Below, one piece after another: positions 28,002-37,035 of a stretch of 64,000 nt of DNA. Origin of the DNA: Pseudolysinimonas kribbensis (GTDB lineage Bacteria > Actinomycetota > Actinomycetes > Actinomycetales > Microbacteriaceae); assembly GCF_030161895.1 (NCBI RefSeq), contig NZ_BSVB01000001.1:1612001-1676000 (forward strand), read 5' to 3'. Positions within the stretch are counted from its first letter, which is position 1, and every line of letters starts with the position of its first letter. The position numbers were made by a program, and so were the translations under genes. The notes beneath the pieces are model-generated. The model made no database searches, had not been told where the DNA came from, and saw only the letters and a list, made by a program, of their open reading frames with translations.

Positions 28002-29988
28002 TCAGTGCCGTCGCTCGGGGGCGGTGCGGCGGCGGCTGAGCGCGAACCCAGCCATGCCGAGGACGATCAGCCCGCCGGCCAGCGCCGCCGCGGGGGCCAC
28101 CCCGTCGACACCGGTGTGGGCGAGCTGAGCGGGCTCCGACGACACCGGGAGAGCGTCCGTCGGAAGGTCGGGCAGGTAGAACCCGAAGTCGAGCGTCAGG
28201 TTTTCGTCACCATTGCCCGGCAGGTCACCGGACTCGGCCGATGCGGTGGAGGAGTCCGCCGCCGTGTCGGCGCCGGCATGCTCGGGAGAGGTGACCATGC
28301 CGGCGAGCGCGGCGGCGGACGCCGCCCCGTCGATCGTCACGGTGTAGTGCTGACCGGCGGGCAGGGTGGGAAGGTCCTCGAAGAGGTAGTGACCCTGCGC
28401 ATCGGTGACGGCGGGAGCGACGGGGGTGCCGCCGACCGTGGCGACCGGCTCGCCGTCGGGACCGGTGAGGTCGAGGGTGACGCCCGCGATCCCGCGCTCG
28501 TCCGTGCCCTGCACGCCGTCCTTGTCAGCGTCGAACCATACGTAATCCCCGACCGACACCTTGCCCACGAAGCCGAAGTCGAGGGTGGGGTCGCTGGCGC
28601 CGTTGGTGGTGAGGTCGATCGACGTCGCCGATCCGGTCGAGGAGTCCCTGCCGCGATCGGCGCCCGCTGCGGCGACGGTCGGGGTCAGGCCGGCGAGAGC
28701 CTGGGCCGAGGCGGACGCATCGATCGTGACCGTGTAGTGCTGCCCCGCGGCGAGCACCGGCAGGCCCGCGAACGAGTAGTGGCCGCTCGCGTCGGTCGTG
28801 GTGGGGCCGACCACAGCGCCGGAGACGGAGGTGACGGGTGCACCGTCGGGGCCGGTCAGAACCAGCGTGACGCCCCGGATGCCGCGCTCGGCGCCGTCCT
28901 GGACGCCGTCGTGATCGGTGTCGAGCCACACGTAGTCGCCGACGGACACGCTCTGCATGCCCGCGCCGTCACCGCCCTGGGACGTGCGGACCATGGTCGT
29001 GTCCTTCGTGCTGGTGACGCCGGCGGCGGTGAACGCGACGTGGTTGCCGAATCGGCCGGCATCCTGATCGGTGATGGTGCCCTTGTACGTGACGGTGACG
29101 AACTCGTCGGCGGCGATCCGGTCGAGGGTCAGGTCGAAGCCCGCGGCGTCGCAGTCGAGCGTGTAGCGGCTCGGGTCGAGGGCGCTCTTGATCGCGCCGG
29201 AGGCGAGGCCGTCCTGAGTGGTGATCTTGACGGTGCCGCAATCGATGGTGCTGCCGGCGGCGGGGGCGTCGGCGACGTCGATGGGTCCCGCGTACCCGGT
29301 GGTGTTCCCCGGGAGCGCGACGGACCAGTTGATGTTGTCGTTCGCGTCACGGGTGCCCTCGAACGAACCGTCGGCCCAGCCGCCGCTCTTGCCGAGCGAG
29401 CGGGAGGTCGCCACGGGCGGGGGCGGGGGCAGTTCTCGGTGCACGGCGGGGTCGGGGCGGGCTTCGGGTCGATCGTCACCGGCACGGCGATCCCGTCGAA
29501 GTCGAGGTTCACCGGGCCACCGGTGGTCGTGACGACGCTGTGATTCCACTGCGTCGAGACGAAGCCGGTGCCGCCCACGTGGTCGTGGGTGTCGGCGTAG
29601 CCGGTGAGCGTGAAGACGATGTCGTAGCTGCCGTCGGCCTGCTTCTGCCAGACCGCGTCCGCGACCGCGGCGCCCGCGGCATCCCGCAGCACGAACGGCG
29701 CCTGACTGACCACGGTGAGCTCCGGCGGGAGCGCGAGGGTGAAGGTGTCGCCGACGGAGGCGGAGTCCGGCACCGACCAGGTGAAGGCGAGCTTCTGCCG
29801 CTCGTTGTAGCCGTACGAGGTCTTGTCGAGCGTGACGCCGGTGATCGCGGACGGGACCTCTGCGGCGTGCGCCGCGGAGGTCGGGAGCACCAGGCCGGCG
29901 AGCACGGCGACGGCGGCCGCGAGAAGGGCGGCGGCGAGGCGCACGGAGCGGGAACGGACGCGTCGAGCGCCCGAGAGGGGAGTGTCAT
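28002..29988 (-). CDS. SdrD-like cell-wall adhesin with LAHTG anchor, ~662 aa (two frameshifts)
   Basis: A signal peptide (RLAAALLAAAVAVLAGLVLPTSAAHAA) precedes an adhesin head of Ig-like fold (TLDKTSYGYNERQKLAFTWSV, then a second domain with TYKGTITDQDAGRFGN). Two SdrD B-type repeats follow at about residues 348-477 and 478-607, each with VGDYVW(L/F)D, a DxDxDG calcium-type loop and GHYxF. The C-terminus has LAHTG at 623-627, a membrane helix and RRR tail, the sortase pattern typical of class E sortases. I chose the ATG at 29988 because AGGAAG lies 7 bp upstream; this needs one C added near 29979, and another near 29430 (NCPPPPPVAT). Confidence 0.82.
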
Positions 29989-30109
29989 GGGTGAGCTTCC
30001 TGAGTGCTGAGGCGCGGCCGAACGACACCATGCCGGCGACCGGGGGACGCCGACATTGCGAACCCACTGGATGACATGGGGAACGCGGGCCGGTTATGAC
30101 GCGGTTCTC

Positions 30110-30136
30110 AAAAAAATGTCCGCCATTATGCGGACA
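30110..30136 (-). terminator. Intrinsic terminator of the fdhD-moaA-moaD operon
   Basis: On the minus strand a 7-bp stem (TGTCCGC and GCGGACA) with a 6-nt loop is followed by seven T, a classical intrinsic terminator. It begins 8 bp after the inferred moaD stop. Confidence 0.85.
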
Positions 30137-30144
30137 GGCGTCGC

Positions 30145-30383
30145 CTACCCGCCGCTGAAGGGGGCAGCACGTCGACCCGAGCGCCGAGCGCGCGCTCCGG
30201 GTCGCGGGTGACGACCCCGTCGACCAGGAACGATCCGGATGCCAGCACGCGCTCCATCGCGCCGCCGTAGCGGTCGGCGAGCAGGGTCCGGAGTTCTCCG
30301 GCGGTCGCCGCGTCGAGGATCTCCTCCGCCCGGCCGGCGGCGTCCTCGGCGGCGGCGAAGTACCGCACGAGCACCTCAGCCAC
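30145..30383 (-). CDS. moaD: Molybdopterin synthase sulfur carrier MoaD, 79 aa (one frameshift)
   Basis: MoaD carries the thiocarboxylate sulfur to MoaE. The sequence [16 protein letters not shown] and [12 protein letters not shown] fit the ubiquitin-like fold. As given, the frame runs past the expected end to [13 protein letters not shown]; adding one C in the run near 30162 gives the required VLPPFSGG followed immediately by TAG at 30145. The C-terminal GG is essential for activity, so this repair is well supported. It overlaps the moaA stop by 8 bp. MoaE is encoded separately at 15884. Confidence 0.88.
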
Positions 30384-31431
30384 CGATGCCGCCCATCGAG
30401 CGCACCGGCCGCAGGAATCCGGGATCGTCGATCCCGTGCCCGGCCTTCTTCATCCACATCGCGCCGCGCCAGAGGTCGGCGATCTGCTCGTCGTCGGCGC
30501 CGCCGCGCAGCAGCGCGCGCAGGTCGGTCTCGTCGTCGCCGAACAGGCACGAGCGCACGCGACCCTCGGCGGTGAGCCGGGTGCGATCGCAGGCGCCGCA
30601 GAAGGTGCGCGTGACGGAGGCGATGATGCCCACCGTCGCGGGACCGCCGTCGACGAGCCACTCCTCCGCCGGCGCGGCGGGGTCGTCGCGGCCGATCGGC
30701 TCCAGCCGGAAGCGGGTGCTCAGCACGCCGAGAAGCTCCGACGCCGACACCATGGCGTCGCGGGCCCAGGCGGCGTCGGCATCCAGCGGCATCTCCTCGA
30801 TGAACCGCAGCCGGGCACCCCGGTCGACCGCCCACGCCAGCAGGTCGGGCGCGTCGTCGAGAGTGGCGCGCATGAGCACGGCGTTGACCTTGAGCGGGGC
30901 GAGGCCGGCCGCGACGGCCGCGTCGACGCCGCGCAGCACCGCGGGCAGCCGGTCGCGCCGGGTCAGCTCGGCGAACCGGTGCCGGTCGACCGTGTCGAGC
31001 GAGACGTTGACGCGGGTGAGGCCGGCATCCCGCAGCGCGACGGCGTGCCGGTCGAGTCCGATGCCGTTGGTCGTCATGGCGAGCGGGATGCCGGGCGCGA
31101 CCTCGGACGATCGGCGCACGATCTCGACCAGGTCGGGGCGCGTGAGGGGCTCGCCGCCGGTGAAGCGCACCTCGTGCACGCCGAGGCGGTGCACGGCGAT
31201 GCCGACGAGCCGGGCGATCTCCACGGGGCTCAGCAGCTCGTTGCGGGGCACGACCGGCAGGCCCTCCGCCGGCATGCAGTAGACGCAGCGCAGCGAGCAC
31301 GCGGTGGTGAGCGAGATGCGCAGATCGCGGGCGATGCGGCCGAACCGGTCGACGAGCTCCGACGTGTCCGGCCGACCGCTGACGTCCGGTGCGGTCCGGC
31401 GCACCGCGGGGATGCCGAGCGCGATCGTCAT
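30376..31431 (-). CDS. moaA: GTP 3',8-cyclase MoaA, 351 aa
   Basis: MoaA is a radical-SAM enzyme that converts GTP to 3',8-cyclo-dihydro-GTP in the first step of molybdenum-cofactor synthesis. The N-terminal cluster motif CSLRCVYC is in [20 protein letters not shown], followed by [14 protein letters not shown]. The C-terminal second cluster is in [24 protein letters not shown]. The protein ends SMGGIGG, the conserved GG tail. The ATG at 31431 overlaps the fdhD stop. Confidence 0.96.
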   Translation of the reverse strand: MTIALGIPAVRRTAPDVSGRPDTSELVDRFGRIARDLRISLTTACSLRCVYCMPAEGLPVVPRNELLSPVEIARLVGIAVHRLGVHEVRFTGGEPLTRPDLVEIVRRSSEVAPGIPLAMTTNGIGLDRHAVALRDAGLTRVNVSLDTVDRHRFAELTRRDRLPAVLRGVDAAVAAGLAPLKVNAVLMRATLDDAPDLLAWAVDRGARLRFIEEMPLDADAAWARDAMVSASELLGVLSTRFRLEPIGRDDPAAPAEEWLVDGGPATVGIIASVTRTFCGACDRTRLTAEGRVRSCLFGDDETDLRALLRGGADDEQIADLWRGAMWMKKAGHGIDDPGFLRPVRSMGGIGG

Positions 31432-32372
31432 GCCGACCCCACCGGCTCGGGATGCCGCATCCCGGCCCGCTCGATCGGTGCGGCGGCGCGGCGGATCCGG
31501 TCGTCGCGCGTGTACACGTTCATGCTCGTGCCCCGCACGAACCCGACGAGCGTCAGCCCGGAGCGGGCGGCCAGCTCGACGGCGAGCGACGACGGCGCCG
31601 AGACGGCGCTGAGCATCGGGATGCCCGCCATGACCGCCTTCTGCACGAGCTCGAAGCTCGCCCGGCCCGACACCTGCAGCACGGTTCCGCGCAGCGGCAG
31701 CCGGTCGTTCAGCACGGCCCAGCCGACGACCTTGTCGACGGCGTTGTGCCGGCCGACGTCCTCGCGCACGACGAGCAGCTCGCCCGTCGCGGCATCGAAC
31801 AGGGCGGCGGCGTGCAGGCCGCCGGTCTTCTCGAACACGGCCTGGTGCTCGCGCAGACGCTCCGGCAGCCGGAGGATCGCGGCGGCGTCGACCGTCATGG
31901 GGTCGGCGGCGACGTCGTAGGCCGACACCGTCTCGACCGCGTCGATCGACGCGGTGCCGCAGATGCCGCACGAGCTCGTCGTGTAGAAGTTGCGCGACCG
32001 GTCGGGTTCGGGGCCGGCGACGCCGGGTGCGAGCGCGACGTCGAGCACGTTGTAGGTGTTCTCCGTGGCGCCGGCGAGCGGCCCGCCGGTGCCCGATCCG
32101 CCCATCCCCGGCCCGCCGCAGTGGATCGCCGAGCGGAACTGCGCGCCGTGGTGGATGACGCCCTCCGACACGAGGAACCCGGCGGCCAGCTCGACGTCGT
32201 TGCCCGGCGTGCGCATGGTCACCGCGAGCGGTTCGCCCGCGATCCGGATCTCGAGGGGCTCCTCGACCGCGAGCGTGTCGGCGCGTCGCTGCTCGCGATC
32301 GCCCTCGTCCGTGCCCTCGTCCGCGGCGACCGTGAGGCGCACGACGGAGCGTCGCGCGGTGATCCGGCCCAT
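31428..32372 (-). CDS. fdhD: Formate dehydrogenase accessory sulfurtransferase FdhD, 314 aa
   Basis: FdhD passes sulfur from a cysteine desulfurase to the molybdenum cofactor of formate dehydrogenase. It shows [23 protein letters not shown], the active cysteines in [14 protein letters not shown], and [17 protein letters not shown]. The presence of the FdhF/YdeP-like oxidoreductase at 34591 gives it an obvious client. It is the first gene of the fdhD-moaA-moaD operon, divergent from moeA2 across 59 bp. Confidence 0.95.
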   Translation of the reverse strand: MGRITARRSVVRLTVAADEGTDEGDREQRRADTLAVEEPLEIRIAGEPLAVTMRTPGNDVELAAGFLVSEGVIHHGAQFRSAIHCGGPGMGGSGTGGPLAGATENTYNVLDVALAPGVAGPEPDRSRNFYTTSSCGICGTASIDAVETVSAYDVAADPMTVDAAAILRLPERLREHQAVFEKTGGLHAAALFDAATGELLVVREDVGRHNAVDKVVGWAVLNDRLPLRGTVLQVSGRASFELVQKAVMAGIPMLSAVSAPSSLAVELAARSGLTLVGFVRGTSMNVYTRDDRIRRAAAPIERAGMRHPEPVGSA

Positions 32373-32431
32373 TTTCCGAGCCTAGCCCCGCGTCCTCCGC
32401 GCTCGCCGGGCGCGGTCGTTAGCGTGGGGGC

Positions 32432-33682
32432 ATGCCGCAGGACAGCGCGCCCCTGCGCCCGCTCGACGACCAGATCGCGCGCGTGCTCGGGCTGGCGACC
32501 CCGCTGCCGATCGTCCGGATGCCGCTCGCCGAGGCCGCGGGCCGCACCCTCGCGGCACCGGCGGTGGCGGCCGTCGACCTTCCGCTCTTCGACAGCGCGG
32601 CGATGGACGGGTATGCGGTCCGCGCCGCCGACGTGAGCATTACGCCGGTCACCCTGCGCGTCGTGGCCGACATCCCGGCCGGCTCGGCGCTCGACCCCGA
32701 GCTGCCGCCGCGGTGCGCCGTCCGCATCATGACCGGCGCGGCCGTGCCGGGCGGGGCCGACACCGTCGTGCCGTTCGAGCAGACCGAGGGCGGACGCGCG
32801 GCGGGGCGCGGGTCGCTGCCCGCATCGGTCACGGTGCTCGCGGCGACGGCGGGCGCGCACGTCCGCCACCGCGGCGAGGACGTGCGGCCGGGCGATTCGG
32901 TGCTGCCGGCCGGCGTCGAGCTCGGCGCGCGTCGGCTGTCGACGGCCGCCGCGGCGGGCATCGCCGAGGTCGACGTGCGCCCGGCGCCGCGGGTCGCCGT
33001 CATCTCGACGGGCAGCGAGCTCGCCGCGCCTGGCGCCGCGCTCGGCCGCGGGCGCGTCCCGGAGTCCAACTCGCTGCTGATCGCCGGTCTGGTGCGCGAG
33101 GCGGGGGCGCACCCCGTTCTCGTGGCGACGGTCGCCGACCGGGTCGAGGGGCTGCAGCGGACCCTCGCCGACGCCCGAGCGGCCGGTGCCGACCTCGTCG
33201 TGACGACCGGGGGCGTGAGCGCGGGCGCCTACGAGGTGGTGCGCGACGCCCTCGCCGCCGAGCTCGAATTCGTCGAGGTGGCGATGCAGCCCGGGCGCCC
33301 GCAGGCCTCCGGGCGGCTGCCGGGCGGCCCGCTGGTCGTCTCGCTTCCGGGCACGCCGACCGCGGCTGCGGTCGTGTTCGAGCTCGTCGTCCGGCCCGCG
33401 CTGCTGGCGCTGCAGGGGCGCGCGGCGCTGCACCGCCCTCGACTCCGGATGCCCGTCGACGCCCGGTACCGGCGCCGCCCGGGACGCACGGGCTACCGTC
33501 CGGTCGCGATCGATCGCGACGACCCGGCGGCGTGGATCGCCCGCGACACCGCGAGCGCCGTCTCCCGCTCGGGCCCGCACTCGGTGACCGGGCTGGGCTC
33601 CGCCGACGGGCTCGCGGTGATCCCGGCGGGCGAGGGAGCGATCGAGCCGGGCGACGCCGTCGAGGTGGTGCTGCTCGGATGA
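32432..33682 (+). CDS. moeA: Second MoeA-type molybdopterin molybdenumtransferase, 416 aa
   Basis: It has all MoeA blocks: FDSAAMDGYAVRAADV, CAVRIMTGAAVPGGADTVVPFE, VAVISTGSELAAPG, LVVTTGGVSAGAYEVVRD and SLPGTPTAAAVVFELVV. It differs from the first MoeA (13778) in the loop after the N-terminal helix and in having GTPTA where the other has GNPVSS. The two may serve different molybdoenzymes or be partly redundant. Its stop overlaps the ATG of the mobA-like gene. Confidence 0.92.
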   Translation: MPQDSAPLRPLDDQIARVLGLATPLPIVRMPLAEAAGRTLAAPAVAAVDLPLFDSAAMDGYAVRAADVSITPVTLRVVADIPAGSALDPELPPRCAVRIMTGAAVPGGADTVVPFEQTEGGRAAGRGSLPASVTVLAATAGAHVRHRGEDVRPGDSVLPAGVELGARRLSTAAAAGIAEVDVRPAPRVAVISTGSELAAPGAALGRGRVPESNSLLIAGLVREAGAHPVLVATVADRVEGLQRTLADARAAGADLVVTTGGVSAGAYEVVRDALAAELEFVEVAMQPGRPQASGRLPGGPLVVSLPGTPTAAAVVFELVVRPALLALQGRAALHRPRLRMPVDARYRRRPGRTGYRPVAIDRDDPAAWIARDTASAVSRSGPHSVTGLGSADGLAVIPAGEGAIEPGDAVEVVLLG

Positions 33683-34571
33683 CGACGCCGGATGCCGCCT
33701 CCGTGACCGCGACGCCGGCCGCGATCGTGCTCGCCGGCGGTCGGGCCGCCCGCGTCGGCGGCGCGGCGAAGCCGCTGTTCGAGATCGGCGGTGCCAGCCT
33801 CCTGGCGCGCACCGTCGCCGCGGCCCGCGCGGCCGGAGCGGACCCGGTCCTCGTCGCGGGGCCCGAGCTCGATCCGGCGCTCGACGTGACGTGGGTGCGC
33901 GAGGACCCGCCGTTCGGCGGCCCCGCGGCAGCGACGCTCGCGGCGCTCCGTCGGGTCGGCGATGCGGAGACCGTGCTGCTGCTGGCGGGCGATCTCGCGG
34001 ATGCCGGGGGTGCCATCCGGACCCTGCTCGCGCCCGGCCCGCTGGCGCCCGACGTCGACGGCCGCTGCCTCGTCGACGCGGACGGCCGCCGTCAGTGGCT
34101 CGTCGGCTGGTACCGCACGACGGTGCTGCGCGCGACGCCGCTCCCGGACGGCGGCCGCGACGCCTCGTTGCGCGCCCTGCTGGCCGGGTCGATGATCGAG
34201 GAGGTGCCGGATGCGGCGGATGCCGCGGCCGACATCGACACCTGGGACGACCTGCGCGCCCACGGCGGCGCACCCGGTCGGGCCCGACGGACGGAGGACA
34301 CCATGCCCCAGCACCTGCCCCCGAGGCGCTCGACGACTGGGCCGACGCCCTGCGCGCCGAGCTCGGCATCGACGCGGCCGAGTCGCCGATCCCGGCGATC
34401 CTCGACCTCGCGCGCGACGTGTCGAACGCGGTCGCGCGACCGGCGGCGCCGCTGAGCGCCTTCATGGCGGGCCTCGCCGCGGGGCGTGCCGGTGGCGGGG
34501 AGGCCGCGGTGCGCGAGGCGATCGCGGCCGTCACGCGGGCGGCCGCCGCCTGGCCGACCCCGCAATCCTGA
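33679..34571 (+). CDS. mobA: Molybdenum cofactor guanylyltransferase MobA with C-terminal DUF6457-like domain (one frameshift)
   Basis: Residues 1-190 form a nucleotidyltransferase: AAIVLAGGRAARVGGAAKPLFEIGG (GTP-binding loop), EDPPFGGPAAATLAAL, and WLVGWYRT. The C-terminal 90 residues (EALDDWADALRAELGID, FMAGLAAGRAGG) are a small helical domain often found with MobA in actinobacteria. The frames join by adding one C in the run near 34323, giving QHLPPEALDDWADA. An internal ATG at 34303 has a strong GGAGG 6 bp upstream, so the helical domain may also be translated separately. Total about 297 residues. Confidence 0.82.
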
Positions 34572-34590
34572 GCCGCGCGGGCGACCCGGC

Positions 34591-36897
34591 TCAGCGGCGC
34601 TCGAGCCGCACGATCACCGACTTCGACGTCGGGGTGTTGCTCACGGCGGCGACCGAGTCGAGCGGCACGAGCACGTTCGTCTCCGGGTAGTAGGCGGCCG
34701 CGTTGCCGCGCGGGGTCGAGTAGCCGACGACCCGGAACTCGGGCGCGCGGCGCAGCTGCAGCACGCCATCCGGACCCGTCCACTCCGACACCAGGTCGAC
34801 GATGTCGCCCTCGGCGAACCCGAGCGCGATCACGTCGTCGGGGTTCACCAGCACCACGCGGCGCCCGCCGTGGATGCCGCGGTACCGGTCGTCCTTGCCG
34901 TAGATCGTGGTGTTGTACTGGTCGTGGCTGCGCAGGGTCTGCAGCAGCAGCCGGCCCTCGGGGATGCGCGGGTACTCGACCGGGTTCGCGGTGAACCGCG
35001 CCCTGCCCGTCGACGTCGCGAAGCTTCGGGCGTCGCGCGGCCCGTTCGGCAGCACGAACGTGCGGCCGCCCGCGATGCGTTCCTCGAAGTCGTCGAAGCC
35101 GGGCACGACGCGCTCGATGTGGCCACGGATCCGCGCGTAGTCCTCCTCGAGGCCCGCCCAGTCGGCGCGCGGCGACCCCGGGCGGTCGCGGAAGGTGCGC
35201 TGCGCGATCCGGGCCAGGATGGCGACCTCGCTCAGCAGGTCGTCCGAGGGCGGCGCGAGCCGGCCGCGCGACGCGTGCACGGCGCTCATCGAGTCCTCGA
35301 CGGTCACGCGCTGCTCGCGTCCGCCGCGGCGGTCGCGGTCGGTGCGGCCGAGCACGGGCAGGATGATCGCCCGCCGCCCGGTGACGACGTGCGAGCGGTT
35401 GAGCTTGGTCGACACCTGCACCGTGAGCTCGGTGCTCCGGATGCCGGCCTCGACGACCTCGGTGTCGGGCGTCGCGCTCACGAAGTTGCCGCCGAGCGCC
35501 ATGAAGACCTTGGTGCGGCCGTCGCGCATGGCGCGGATGGCGTCGACCACGTCGTGCCCCGGCTCGCGCGGCGCGGAGAAACCGAACTCGGCGTCGAGCG
35601 CGTCGAGGAACGCGGCCGGCGGCTTCTCCCAGATGCCCATCGTGCGGTCGCCCTGCACGTTGGAGTGGCCGCGCACCGGGCACACGCCCGCGCCGGGGCG
35701 CCCGACGTTGCCCTGCAGGAGCAGCAGGTTGACGACATCCCGCAGCGTGGCGACCGCGTGCGGATGCTGGGTCAGGCCCATCGCCCAGCACACGATCGTG
35801 GATTTCGAGGCGAGCAGCTCGTCGCCGACGGCCCGGATGTCGTCCTCGGCGAGGCCGGTCGCGGTCTCGATCTCGGCCCAGCTGAGGGCGCGCACGCCGG
35901 CGGTGAACTCGTCGACGCCGCTGGTGTGCTCGGCGATGAAGTCGTGATCGAGCACCCCGCCCGTGCGGTCCTCCGCCTCGAGCAGGTGCTTGGCGAGCGC
36001 CTGGAACAGCGCCTGGTCGCCGCCGAGCCGGATCTGCAGGAAGCGGTCGGCCATCGCCGTGCCGCCGCCGATGAGGCCCTTGACGGTCTGCGGGTTCTCG
36101 AACCGCTGCAGGCCGGCCTCGGGCAGCGGGTTGACCGCGACGATGCGCGCGCCGCGCTGCTTGGCCTTCTCGAGCGCCGACAGCATCCGGGGATGGTTGG
36201 TGCCGGGGTTCTGCCCGGCGACGATGAGCAGGTCGGCGTCGTGCACGTCCTCGATGGAGACCGTGCCCTTGCCGACGCCGAGGGTCTCGCCGAGCGCCGA
36301 GCCCGACGACTCGTGGCACATGTTCGAGCAGTCGGGGAGGTTGTTGGTGCCGAGCCCGCGCACGAGCAGCTGGTAGAGGAACGCCGACTCGTTCGACGCC
36401 CGCCCCGACGTGTAGAACACGGCCTCGTTCGGGTCGTCGAGCCCGCGCAGGGCGGTCGCGACGGCGTCGAGGGCGTCATCCCACGAGATCGGCGTGTAGT
36501 GGGTGGCGCCGGCCTCCTTGATCATCGGATGCGTCAACCGGCCCTGCTGCCCGAGCCACCAGTCGTCGTGGCGCTGGAGGTCGGCGACGGAATGCTCGGC
36601 GAAGAACTCCGGCCCGATCCGGCGGATCGTCGCCTCCTCCGCGACGGCCTTCGCGCCGTTCTCGCAGAACTCGGCGATGTGGCGCTTGTCGGTCTCGGGC
36701 CACGCGCATCCGGGGCAGTCGAAGCCCTGCTTCTGGTTCATCCGCAGCAGCGTCTCGGCGCTGCGCACGACGCCCATCTGCTCCTGCGCGATCTGCAGCG
36801 CGTGCACGATCGCGGGCACCCCGACGGCCCGCTTCTTCGGGGCGCGGACCGCGAGTTCCGACTCGTCGATGTCGCTCTTCGGTGCGCGCCGGGCCAT
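34591..36897 (-). CDS. FdhF/YdeP-family molybdopterin oxidoreductase (formate-dehydrogenase-like), 768 aa
   Basis: A large DMSO-reductase-superfamily enzyme with molybdopterin guanine dinucleotide domains: SWDDALDAVATAL, FYTSGRASNESAF, the likely metal-ligand Cys region NMCHESSGSALGE, LLIVAGQNPGTNHPRML, VCWAMGLTQHPHAV, and the C-terminal cap HDQYNTTIYG and PRGNAAAYYPETN. The N-terminal CPGC resembles a reduced form of the usual four-Cys Fe-S motif. I prefer the ATG at 36897 (MARRAPKSD) over an upstream one at 36930. Known YdeP-like proteins include acid-resistance factors and formate dehydrogenases, so formate is likely but unproven. fdhD and mobA lie nearby. Confidence 0.88.
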   Translation of the reverse strand: MARRAPKSDIDESELAVRAPKKRAVGVPAIVHALQIAQEQMGVVRSAETLLRMNQKQGFDCPGCAWPETDKRHIAEFCENGAKAVAEEATIRRIGPEFFAEHSVADLQRHDDWWLGQQGRLTHPMIKEAGATHYTPISWDDALDAVATALRGLDDPNEAVFYTSGRASNESAFLYQLLVRGLGTNNLPDCSNMCHESSGSALGETLGVGKGTVSIEDVHDADLLIVAGQNPGTNHPRMLSALEKAKQRGARIVAVNPLPEAGLQRFENPQTVKGLIGGGTAMADRFLQIRLGGDQALFQALAKHLLEAEDRTGGVLDHDFIAEHTSGVDEFTAGVRALSWAEIETATGLAEDDIRAVGDELLASKSTIVCWAMGLTQHPHAVATLRDVVNLLLLQGNVGRPGAGVCPVRGHSNVQGDRTMGIWEKPPAAFLDALDAEFGFSAPREPGHDVVDAIRAMRDGRTKVFMALGGNFVSATPDTEVVEAGIRSTELTVQVSTKLNRSHVVTGRRAIILPVLGRTDRDRRGGREQRVTVEDSMSAVHASRGRLAPPSDDLLSEVAILARIAQRTFRDRPGSPRADWAGLEEDYARIRGHIERVVPGFDDFEERIAGGRTFVLPNGPRDARSFATSTGRARFTANPVEYPRIPEGRLLLQTLRSHDQYNTTIYGKDDRYRGIHGGRRVVLVNPDDVIALGFAEGDIVDLVSEWTGPDGVLQLRRAPEFRVVGYSTPRGNAAAYYPETNVLVPLDSVAAVSNTPTSKSVIVRLERR

Positions 36898-36927
36898 GCG
36901 CCCGACTCTACGCGCGCGCCGCCCGGA

Positions 36928-37000
36928 CATCCGATCGACACTGTGCCATCCGATGCGCGGCGCGCGGGCGCGATCGGATGGCGGAACCGCGATCGGTTGG
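36928..37000. repeat. Intergenic nested-hairpin repeat, copy B
   Basis: Second member of the family at 9641 and 53518. The inner arms are GCCATCCGAT and ATCGGATGGC, and the outer arms are CCGATCG and CGATCGG. It lies in the 138-bp gap between putA and the FdhF-like gene, both on the minus strand. Confidence 0.7.
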
Positions 37001-37035
37001 AGCGGGGTGCGCGCCCGTGCGCCGGCCCGCGCTGT

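Noticed and set aside
30126-30383. MoaD variant with a longer C-terminus lacking Gly-Gly
   Set aside because: One missing C explains it and restores VLPPFSGG with an immediate stop.
32219-36319. A 1366-codon open frame on the minus strand over fdhD, moeA2, mobA and the FdhF-like gene
   Set aside because: It overlaps well-supported genes on both strands and its product is Arg/Pro/Ala-rich with no recognisable domain, typical of chance frames in very GC-rich DNA.
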